From assembly GCA_963698085.1 (NCBI GenBank), contig OY969122.1, forward strand, positions 744,001 through 808,000: a stretch of 64,000 bases of DNA, written 5' to 3'. A program made the position numbers and the translations under genes. Of this stretch, positions 16,061 to 22,907 are shown piece by piece. The DNA is from VRUE01 sp963698085. GTDB taxonomy: Bacteria > Actinomycetota > Thermoleophilia > Solirubrobacterales > 70-9. Under the pieces are notes generated by a model. The model was given only the letters and a program-made list of their open reading frames with translations, had not been told where the DNA came from and searched no databases. Positions within the stretch are counted from its first letter, which is position 1. The number at the start of each line of letters is the position of its first letter.

Positions 16061-16851
16061 TCGAGCTCGAACCCCGGCAGGCTGGGGAACTGGGTGATCT
16101 CGATCTCGGCGTCGCTGGGGTCGCCGATGAAGTAGATGTTGTAGGGGAAGGGCTTCGGTTTCGGCTTGAACGGTTCGATCGCGCCGCGGCCGGCGGCGAC
16201 GATCTCGTTGCCCTTGGTCGCGACCGCGTAGAGCAGCAGCCGCTCGAGATCCTCCCCCGATTTGTATTCGACGTCGCCGCCGGCGAGGATGCCCGAGTAG
16301 GGGTCGCCCTCGAGCTTTGGCTCGGTGACCGAGATCTGCGGCTGCTCGCCCTTGAACGGCTCCCCCCCTTCGCCAACCTTCACCTCGACCTTCGCCGGCA
16401 CCCCCGTGGCGAGGATCTGGTCGTGCACCCACTCGATCTCTCCATCAGCGGGGAGGAACGGGACCGCGGCCAGCGCCGGCTCGATCCCGGGGATGCCGTT
16501 CGTGTAGACGCTCTTGCCCTTGGCGTCGAGCACGTCGATCGCGATCGGCACGCCGACCAGGCCCTCGTTCGAGCGGTTGCGCAGGCGGACGACGACGGCG
16601 CTGCCGTTCTGATCGCTCAGCAGCGTCGTCGAGACGACCTGCACGTCCTTGCTCTGCTTGGTGATCTTCAGGCCTTTCTCTTTCTTCACCGGACCCAGCT
16701 CGGCGGCGATCTTGGCGCTCTTGTCCTGGGTCGATTCGCAGCCCACAGCCACCAGTGCAACCCCAGCCAACGCCAGCGACACAGGCACAACCGCCCGCCG
16801 ATGGGCCGAAATGTGGAGTCGGGCTCCTCTTTTCGGCCCGTCGGCGGTCAT
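16057..16851 (-). CDS. Putative lipoprotein encoded directly after pstB
   Basis: 264 residues. A signal sequence with a lipobox ends at the cysteine of LVAVGCES (about residue 38), predicting lipid anchoring. The mature part has a beta-sandwich look (VVVRLRNRSNEGLVGVPIAI), as in proteins that accessorise ABC systems. The ATG at 16851 overlaps the pstB stop by 4 bp. Oddly, residues 3-19 are encoded by a 53-bp palindromic repeat, giving an unusually long, basic n-region. Function unknown; the context suggests a phosphate-starvation or envelope role. Confidence 0.78.
   Translation of the reverse strand: MTADGPKRGARLHISAHRRAVVPVSLALAGVALVAVGCESTQDKSAKIAAELGPVKKEKGLKITKQSKDVQVVSTTLLSDQNGSAVVVRLRNRSNEGLVGVPIAIDVLDAKGKSVYTNGIPGIEPALAAVPFLPADGEIEWVHDQILATGVPAKVEVKVGEGGEPFKGEQPQISVTEPKLEGDPYSGILAGGDVEYKSGEDLERLLLYAVATKGNEIVAAGRGAIEPFKPKPKPFPYNIYFIGDPSDAEIEITQFPSLPGFELE
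16795..16847. repeat. 53-bp palindromic repeat, copy 1 (inside a lipoprotein gene)
   Basis: Arms of 24 bp (16795-16818 and 16824-16847) match at 21 positions around a 5-base loop. The outer arm sequence CCGCCGAYGGGCCGAAA is shared with the perfect palindrome at 47703-47755, which has exactly the same total length. The element lies between the start codon of the lipoprotein gene and its hydrophobic signal region, so it is translated. Confidence 0.8.
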
Positions 16852-17807
16852 CCGAAAGCTCCGCCGACGTACTCGCGGGTGCGCGCTTCGCGCGGATCGC
16901 CGAAGACCTGCTCGGCGGGGCCGTACTCGACCAGCTCGCCCAGGTACATGAAGCCAACGTGGTCGGCGATGCGCAGCGCCTGCTGCATGTTGTGGGTGAC
17001 GATCACGACCGCGACCTCGTCGCGCAGCTTCAGGATCAGCTCCTCGATCACCTGGGTCGAGCGCGGGTCGAGCGCCGAGCAGGGCTCGTCGAGCAGCAGC
17101 ACCTCGGGCCGGGCGGCAAGCGCGCGGGCGATGCAGAGCCGCTGCTGCTGGCCGCCGGAGAGGCGCAGGGCCGGGTGGTCGAGCGTCGCGCCGACCTCGT
17201 CCCAGAGGCCGGCGCGAACCAGGGCGTCGCCGACGTGGTTGTAGAGGGCGTCCTTGCCGGGCCGCCGCGATCCCTGCTCGCGCAGGGCGTAGGCGACGTT
17301 GTCGAAGATGCTCATCGGGAATGGGTTGGGCTGCTGGAAGACCATGCTGATCTGCCGCCGCAGTTGCGTCACCTCCATCTGGTCGATGTCCTCACCGTCG
17401 AGGGTGATGCGGCCGCCACGGCGCGCGGTCGGGGTGATCTCGACCAGGCGGTTGAGCGAGCGCAGCAGGGTCGTCTTGCCACAGCCGGAGGGTCCGATCA
17501 GCGCCAGCACCTCGCCCTGGCGAACCGGCAGGGTGACGTCATCGACCGCGACCTTCTCACCGTAGGAGATCGAGACCGACTCGGTCCGCATCCGCTCAAT
17601 CTTCGGCCCGGGGCTGGGCTCGGGCCGGCGCACCGGCGAGGCGAGGCCGATCGCGCCGGGAGCAAGCGGCGGCGTGTGGCCATTGGTCGCCGGGGGTTGC
17701 ACGACGGTCGGCTCGCTGTCGACGACGATGCGGCGCACCGGCGGCGGCGGGGCGAGGATCACGTCCTGCTCCTCCCGCGGCGGTTCGGGCGGGGTCAGCG
17801 CGTCCAT
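16848..17807 (-). CDS. pstB: Phosphate ABC transporter ATP-binding protein
   Basis: 319 residues. The ATPase core has Walker A GPSGCGKTT, the Q-loop VFQQPNPFP typical of PstB, the signature LSGGQQQR and Walker B VLLLDEP. About 70 residues of Pro-rich sequence precede the core, longer than in usual PstB (about 250-260 residues); the ATG at 17807 is the first start after the pstA overlap. An internal ATG near the core (ERMRTESVSISYG) could give a normal-length protein. Fourth gene of pstSCAB; no phoU follows. Confidence 0.95.
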   Translation of the reverse strand: MDALTPPEPPREEQDVILAPPPPVRRIVVDSEPTVVQPPATNGHTPPLAPGAIGLASPVRRPEPSPGPKIERMRTESVSISYGEKVAVDDVTLPVRQGEVLALIGPSGCGKTTLLRSLNRLVEITPTARRGGRITLDGEDIDQMEVTQLRRQISMVFQQPNPFPMSIFDNVAYALREQGSRRPGKDALYNHVGDALVRAGLWDEVGATLDHPALRLSGGQQQRLCIARALAARPEVLLLDEPCSALDPRSTQVIEELILKLRDEVAVVIVTHNMQQALRIADHVGFMYLGELVEYGPAEQVFGDPREARTREYVGGAFG

Positions 17808-18727
17808 GCCGGTTCCCTCCCCCTTGCGATGCGGGTGACGACGAAGTTGAGGACGATGACGACGATCATCAGGCAGAAGGCCGCGAAATAGGCTTTCTCC
17901 GGCGCCAGGCCCTCGCCCGCGGGCGAGTTGTAATAGACGTAGCTGGTCAGGGTGCTGCCGGTGCCGCGGAGGAGGCCGAAGACGTTGCCGTCGGCGCCGT
18001 TGAGGATCTGCAGCGTGGCGCCGAGCAGGACGACGACGATCGCGGTGTCGCCGGCGACCCGCCCCATGCCGAGCGCCGCCCCGGTACCGATGCCCGGCCG
18101 CGCCGCCGGCAGCAGCACCCGGCGGATCGTCGCCGCCTTGGTCTTGCCGAGCGCGTAGGAGGCCTCGCGAATGTGGCCGGGGATCGCGTTCAGCGCCTCG
18201 CGCGTCGCCCCGACCACCAGCGGCAGCGCGATCAGCGACATCATCGCGGCGGCGGCGATAAAGGAACGGCCGAGCACGGCGCCGCCTTCGGCGTCGAAGG
18301 TGAGGACGGCGAGCCACTGCTGCTGGAAGAAGACGAGGCCGAACATCGCCAGCACGATGCTGGGCGTGCCCGCGACCACCTCGACCGCCGATTCGACCGC
18401 CCGCGCCAGGCCTTTGGGGCGGCCGTACTCGGTCAACCAGACGGCGATCGTCACCCCGAGCGGCGCCGCGATCGCGGTCGACATCACCAGCAGCAGGGCG
18501 GTGCCGAGGATCGGATCTTTGAAGCCGCCGCTCTGCGCCTGGTTAAGGGTCGAGTTGGGGCTTTCGAAGAGCAGGCCGAGGTCGAAGTATTGGGCCCCGC
18601 GGAAGCCCATGTAGATGACGATCGAGCCGGCGACGGCGATCAGCGTCAGGCCTGCCCCCCAGGCGGCGTAATAGCCAATCCGGTCGCGTAGCGGCCAGTT
18701 GCGGACACTGTCGCGCGGCGGGGTCAC
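17795..18727 (-). CDS. pstA: Phosphate ABC transporter permease PstA
   Basis: 310 residues, six predicted membrane helices. The permease motif for contact with PstB is EASYALGKTKAATIRRVLLP. The GTG start at 18727 overlaps the end of pstC by 4 bp, and the gene overlaps pstB by 13 bp. It forms the inner-membrane channel with PstC for high-affinity phosphate import. Confidence 0.95.
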   Translation of the reverse strand: MTPPRDSVRNWPLRDRIGYYAAWGAGLTLIAVAGSIVIYMGFRGAQYFDLGLLFESPNSTLNQAQSGGFKDPILGTALLLVMSTAIAAPLGVTIAVWLTEYGRPKGLARAVESAVEVVAGTPSIVLAMFGLVFFQQQWLAVLTFDAEGGAVLGRSFIAAAAMMSLIALPLVVGATREALNAIPGHIREASYALGKTKAATIRRVLLPAARPGIGTGAALGMGRVAGDTAIVVVLLGATLQILNGADGNVFGLLRGTGSTLTSYVYYNSPAGEGLAPEKAYFAAFCLMIVVIVLNFVVTRIARGREPAWTR

Positions 18728-19725
18728 GGCCGCACCCCGTACTTGCGCATCGACTGCTTGGCCGTAAAGCCGGCCAGCGAGAGGAACATGCTGGAGACCA
18801 GCAGCACGGCGGCGAAGGCGAAGAGCGTCTCGCCGAAGGGGACGACCGAGAGCCCTTCGACGTTCTCGACCAGGGCCGAGGCCAGCGGTCGGGTCGGCTC
18901 GAAGAGGAAGGTGAGGCCGTCGATCGGGTTGGGGGCGAAGCTGGCCGAGCCGGCGACCATCGAGAGCATGATTGCCTCGCCCAGCGCCCGCGCGGTCGAG
19001 AGCACCGCCGCGGCGACGACCGCCGGGCGCGCAGTGCGCACCGAGATCGTCCACATCACCCGCCAGCGGTTGACGCCGAGCGCCGCCGCCCCCTCGGTCC
19101 AGTTGCGGGGAACGGCGCGCAGCGCGTCGACCACGATCGCGATCATGATCGGCACGATCATCACGGTCAGGATCAGCACGCCGACCGCCATGCAGGCGCC
19201 GTCGAGCTGGACCACGTTGGCGACCGATTCCTTGCGCTCGACGCTGATCAGGTGCTCGCCGACCCAGGGGACGATGACGAGGATGCCGATCAGCCCGTAG
19301 ACAACCGATGGCACCGCCGCGAGCAGGCGCACGACCGGCTCCAGCACCCGATTGATCCGGGCCGGGGCGAACTCGACGATGAAGATCGCCGCCAGCAGCG
19401 AGAAGACGGTGCCGATCAGCACCGCGCCGGCGGTGACGACGAAGGTCCCCCAGAGCAGCGGCCAGGCGCGCAGCGTGTAGACGTACTCGGCGGGGTTGGC
19501 GGGCGAGTTGAAGATGTCCTCGAGCTGCAGGTCGAGGTCGCCGCCGGAGCCGAACCAGGCGAGGCCGTTGTGGGCAAAGGAGGGCCACGCTTTCTGGAAG
19601 ACGAAGACGATCATGCCGACGATCACCGCCAGCACGATGCAGGCGACGGCACCGAGGATTCGCTCGACCTTGGCGTCGGTCCAGAAGCCGCCGGTGGGGC
19701 GGGCGGCGATGCCCCCCGCCTCCAC
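18724..19725 (-). CDS. pstC: Phosphate ABC transporter permease PstC
   Basis: 333 residues with six membrane helices. The conserved PstC segments VPSVVYGLIGILVIVPW, the coupling motif EGAAALGVNRWRVMW and ARALGEAIMLSMVAG are all present. A rather long outer loop (about 60-85) follows the first helix. The start overlaps the pstS stop by one base. It pairs with PstA. Confidence 0.95.
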   Translation of the reverse strand: MEAGGIAARPTGGFWTDAKVERILGAVACIVLAVIVGMIVFVFQKAWPSFAHNGLAWFGSGGDLDLQLEDIFNSPANPAEYVYTLRAWPLLWGTFVVTAGAVLIGTVFSLLAAIFIVEFAPARINRVLEPVVRLLAAVPSVVYGLIGILVIVPWVGEHLISVERKESVANVVQLDGACMAVGVLILTVMIVPIMIAIVVDALRAVPRNWTEGAAALGVNRWRVMWTISVRTARPAVVAAAVLSTARALGEAIMLSMVAGSASFAPNPIDGLTFLFEPTRPLASALVENVEGLSVVPFGETLFAFAAVLLVSSMFLSLAGFTAKQSMRKYGVRP

Positions 19726-20543
19726 TAGCTCAACGGAACCCAGTCGCTGGCTACCAGCTTCTTCGCCACGGGGTTGTTGCGAGCGAAGTTGATGAACTCT
19801 TTGGCGATGCCCTTCGCCGCCCCGCGGCTGACGAGATAGAAGTTACGGGTGCCGGCGTACTGGCCCGACTTGGCGTTGCGCAGCGTGCAGGGCACGCCCT
19901 GGTAGGGCACGACGTGCAGGCCGTGGGTGAAGCTGAACGAGGCGTAGCCGATCGCGTTGGGGTCCGATTTGATCGTCTGCGCCTGCAGGCCGTTTGAGGC
20001 TTTGGTCGTCGCGCTTCCCGCCACCCTCAGCGTCAACCCCATGAAGATGTTCTGGAAGGCGTCCTGGGTACCGGAGGCGGCGGTACGGACGACGAGGTCG
20101 ATCGGGCCGCTCGCGTTGGCACCCGGCACCTGACTCCAGCTGCGCACACGGCCGGAGAAGATGTCCTGGATCTGGGTCTGGCTGAGCGTCGCGATCGGGT
20201 TTGATTTGTTCGTCACCACACAGACTGCATCGCGGGCCACTTTGTTGAAGACGATGCCGCCCGGGTCAGCCGGTTTTGGATCGCGTGAGGACATCCCCAG
20301 CGTCACCCGGCCACGCGAAACGTCGGTGATGCCGATGTCCGAACCGCCCTGCAGGATCACGAACTTGACTTTGCCTTTGTTGCCGGGCTGATTGACGAAT
20401 GCCTTGGCGAGCTTGGTGGCAAGCGGTGCAACCGAGGTCGATCCGCTCATCGTGATCGTGGCGGCGGAAGCTGGTGCGGCTACCGCCAGCGACGCGGCGA
20501 CGGCCAGCGCGACGGCAGCCGCCAGGGGACGGTTTCGATTCAT
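19725..20543 (-). CDS. pstS: Phosphate-binding protein PstS
   Basis: Extracytoplasmic phosphate receptor, 272 residues. A signal peptide (MNRNRPLAAAVALAVAASL...) ends near APASAA; there is no lipobox, so the protein is secreted rather than lipid-anchored. Phosphate-contact motifs are GSTSVAPL near the start, GGSDIGITD, and RTAASGTQDAF. The ATG at 20543 has AGGAG upstream; the open frame further upstream lacks a signal sequence. It heads the pst operon and diverges from a PhoB-like DNA-binding protein. Confidence 0.95.
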   Translation of the reverse strand: MNRNRPLAAAVALAVAASLAVAAPASAATITMSGSTSVAPLATKLAKAFVNQPGNKGKVKFVILQGGSDIGITDVSRGRVTLGMSSRDPKPADPGGIVFNKVARDAVCVVTNKSNPIATLSQTQIQDIFSGRVRSWSQVPGANASGPIDLVVRTAASGTQDAFQNIFMGLTLRVAGSATTKASNGLQAQTIKSDPNAIGYASFSFTHGLHVVPYQGVPCTLRNAKSGQYAGTRNFYLVSRGAAKGIAKEFINFARNNPVAKKLVASDWVPLS

Positions 20544-20606
20544 GGATATATCGCTCCTGAACGGGGGTTTGTACCCCGCAGTCTCCGGCCGGAGAGGTTG
20601 AGGAAA

Positions 20607-20650
20607 GTGAACGCGACGTAACTGAATGGTGAAAAACCAGTAACAGGCAC
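20607..20650. promoter_or_regulatory. Four 11-bp direct repeats (Pho-box-like) in the pstS promoter region
   Basis: Four consecutive 11-base units each begin with GTGAA or GTAAC: GTGAACGCGAC, GTAACTGAATG, GTGAAAAACCA, GTAACAGGCAC. One 11-bp unit per monomer is how PhoB/PhoP-type winged helices bind DNA, and GTGAAC is the complement of the GTTCAC core of actinobacterial Pho boxes. The array sits 64 bases from the pstS start and 77 bases from the divergent regulator gene. Confidence 0.75.
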
Positions 20651-20726
20651 GCCGATAACAGGATCTTCTCCAGTTCGACACATTTCGTTTACCGGCTGGC
20701 CGCGGCGGTTCGCGAATCTTGCCGAC

Positions 20727-21062
20727 GTGCCCCAGACCTCGAGCTCAGCGAAGAGGGTGCGTCTGATCGGCAATGTGGAGATCCGCCCGGCGGAGTTCCA
20801 GGTGCTGATTGACGAGCGGCGTGTCGGCCTCACCGTGCGCGAGTTCGAGCTCTTCATGTTGCTCGCCGAGCGGCTCGACGCGGTCGTGCAGCGACCCGAG
20901 ATCTACTCCCTGATGTGGGGCGGTGAGATGCCGCGCCGCGACCGCTCGGTCGACGTGCTGATCCGCCGCGTGCGCGCCAAGCTCGAGCAGGTGGCGCCCG
21001 AGTGGCGCTACATCCACACCCATTTCGGCATCGGCTACCGCTTCAGCCCGGAACCGGCGTAG
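20727..21062 (+). CDS. Stand-alone OmpR/PhoB-type DNA-binding domain protein (no receiver)
   Basis: 111 residues consisting only of the PhoB/OmpR C-terminal winged helix. Recognisable parts are LTVREFELFMLLAER, the recognition helix region RSVDVLIRRVRAKLE and the wing hairpin HTHFGIGYRF. The phospho-acceptor receiver domain is absent, and no histidine kinase gene is adjacent. The protein ends where full-length PhoB ends, so it is not truncated at that side. Divergence from pstS and the direct repeats between them suggest it controls phosphate genes, possibly by binding constitutively or by competing with a full-length PhoP. Confidence 0.85.
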   Translation: MPQTSSSAKRVRLIGNVEIRPAEFQVLIDERRVGLTVREFELFMLLAERLDAVVQRPEIYSLMWGGEMPRRDRSVDVLIRRVRAKLEQVAPEWRYIHTHFGIGYRFSPEPA

Positions 21063-22143
21063 CTAGCTGACCCGCCTACATACCTTGTGAACCGCTGAGA
21101 AGCCATCCGGGCCCTCTCAGAGGCTTGGGGTGTCTACGCCCTACGGCCTCAAAGGAGGACCCGGATGAAGGTTCACGCTAACGCCGTTCTCGGACCCGCG
21201 GGACGGCTCGCGCTGGTGGAGGCGATCGAGTCGGGGATGACGCAGAAGGCCGCAGCTGCGGCCTTCTGCGTGGCGCCCGCGACAGCTCACCGCTGGTGGC
21301 ATCGGCGCCTGAATGCCAGCGCCGAGGAAGTGCGCTCGGGCCGCTGGCTGCTCGACCGTTCCTCTCGCCCCCATCGCAGCCCACGGCTGCTCGACGCGAA
21401 GACCCAGAGGCAGATCTGTGAGTGGCGCCGGCGCACCGGCTGGGGACCGCGCCTGGTGGCCGGCAAGGTCGGCCACCACCACTCGACCGTCTGGAAGGTG
21501 CTCCACCGCCACGGCATCTCCCGGCCCGCCAGGGCGCCGCGGGAGGAGGCCCGGCGCTACGAGTGGCCCTGCCCCGGCGATCTCCTGCACATGGACACCT
21601 CGCGCTATGCGCGCTTCGAGCGCCCCGGGCACGCGGTCACCGGGGACCGCTCACAGCACTCACGCAAGTGGATGGATCCCGCTACCCGCGTCGGCTATGA
21701 CTTCTGCCACGCGATCGTCGACGACCACTCCCGCCTGGCCTACGTCGAGCTTCATCCCGACGAGCGGGCAGCCACCGTCACCGGCTTCGTCGAGCGTGCG
21801 CTGGAGTTCTTCGGCTCGCATGGCATCGAGGCCAAGCGCCTGATGACCGACAACGCCTTCGCCTACGTCAAGAACCGCGCGCTGCGAGAGCTCCTTGCCT
21901 CCAGAGAGGTCAAGCACATCACCACCCAGCCCTATCGATCCCAGACCAACGGCAAGGTCGAGCGCTTCCACCAGACGATGGCGAGGGAGTGGGCCTACGG
22001 AATGGCCTACCGCTCCCACCGCCACCGCAACAAGGCCCTGCCACACTGGCTCACGCACTACAACGAGACCAGGCCCCACAGCTCACTTGGAGGCCGGCCG
22101 CCGATCAGTCGCGTTCACAACGTCCGTGGGCAGGACAGCTAGC
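21062..22143 (+). mobile_element. IS481-type insertion sequence (ends tentative)
   Basis: One transposase gene with candidate ends at 21062-21079 and 22126-22143: 18-bp imperfect inverted repeats (15 of 18 match, core GCTAGCTG). The left end touches the stop codon of the regulator gene and the right end contains the transposase stop. No target-site duplication is obvious and the ends do not start with TGT as in typical IS481 members, so the limits may be wrong. Confidence 0.5.
21165..22142 (+). CDS. IS481 family transposase
   Basis: 325 residues. An N-terminal helix-turn-helix (MTQKAAAAAFCVAPATAHRW) is followed by an rve integrase core with the DDE triad D144 (LHMDTSRYARF), D229 (RLMTDNAFAY) and E266 (NGKVERFHQ), spaced as in IS481 and IS3 relatives. 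All catalytic residues are intact and there is no frameshift, so it could be active. AAAGGAGG lies shortly before the ATG. Confidence 0.93.
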   Translation: MKVHANAVLGPAGRLALVEAIESGMTQKAAAAAFCVAPATAHRWWHRRLNASAEEVRSGRWLLDRSSRPHRSPRLLDAKTQRQICEWRRRTGWGPRLVAGKVGHHHSTVWKVLHRHGISRPARAPREEARRYEWPCPGDLLHMDTSRYARFERPGHAVTGDRSQHSRKWMDPATRVGYDFCHAIVDDHSRLAYVELHPDERAATVTGFVERALEFFGSHGIEAKRLMTDNAFAYVKNRALRELLASREVKHITTQPYRSQTNGKVERFHQTMAREWAYGMAYRSHRHRNKALPHWLTHYNETRPHSSLGGRPPISRVHNVRGQDS

Positions 22144-22178
22144 CGCCCCGGACGCGAAGCGGAGGAGGCGGCGCCTGG

Positions 22179-22907
22179 TCATCTCAAATGCCCGGCTTTG
22201 CCCTGGGCGAAGTTGAAGGCGCAGCGGAAGTTCTCCGGCTGGCCGACCGGCTTGCCGCCGGCGAAGCCGCCGTGGTCCTCGTTGTCGTAGACGGTGATGT
22301 AGTGGAGCGTTTCCGGCGCCGGGTCGGCCGGCAGCGGCGCCGGGTTGGGCTCGCCCGCCTTGGGGTCGCCGCGCGAGCCTTCACTGACCCCTTGCGAACC
22401 GGCGGCTCGGCCGCCGGAGGCGGTAGTGGTCAGCGAGGCGCTCATCTCGCGTTTGTCCTTGAGCCCGTCGGTGGCATCGACGTCGGTCGAGGCGGTGACC
22501 TCGTTGTCGTCGACCCGCCCGGCCAGCTTCACGTAGGACGCGGCGCCGATCAGCTGCGCCGCGGTCGGCAGGTAGCCACCGAGCTGGGCGCACTTCTGGG
22601 TGGCAAAGAAGTAATCGTTGCGACCAACCTCGCCTTTTTCCAGCGGGTAGGGGCCGGTCATCATGCAGACGGTGCCGATCTTCACCGTCTCCGGCGAGCA
22701 GTGGTCGAAGACGGTCTTGGGCAGGACGCTCGGCGGGAATTTCTTCTTTGCGTTGAGGCGCAGAACGCCGAACTTGCGCGGCTTCAGGCTGGGCCCGGGC
22801 AAATGGCGCTTGGCGATCGATTCGACGGCGCCGGAGAGCACGAAGGCGCCGAGGGCGAGGACGAGCGCCGACCAGGCGACGACGCCGACGGTACGGGGGT
22901 TGGTCAT
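22179..22907 (-). CDS. Secreted or anchored protein with an FGE-sulfatase-like end
   Basis: 242 residues. A single N-terminal membrane segment (about 8-30) precedes a basic region and a compact domain with paired cysteines (DHCSPETVKIGTVCMM, TQKCAQLGG). The end, ENFRCAFNF, resembles the closing motif of formylglycine-generating-enzyme-like folds, but the catalytic part of that family is not visible. The middle (about 150-205) is low-complexity. The start overlaps the upstream gene by 4 bp; the stop is 37 bases from the transposase gene. Function unknown. Confidence 0.72.
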   Translation of the reverse strand: MTNPRTVGVVAWSALVLALGAFVLSGAVESIAKRHLPGPSLKPRKFGVLRLNAKKKFPPSVLPKTVFDHCSPETVKIGTVCMMTGPYPLEKGEVGRNDYFFATQKCAQLGGYLPTAAQLIGAASYVKLAGRVDDNEVTASTDVDATDGLKDKREMSASLTTTASGGRAAGSQGVSEGSRGDPKAGEPNPAPLPADPAPETLHYITVYDNEDHGGFAGGKPVGQPENFRCAFNFAQGKAGHLR

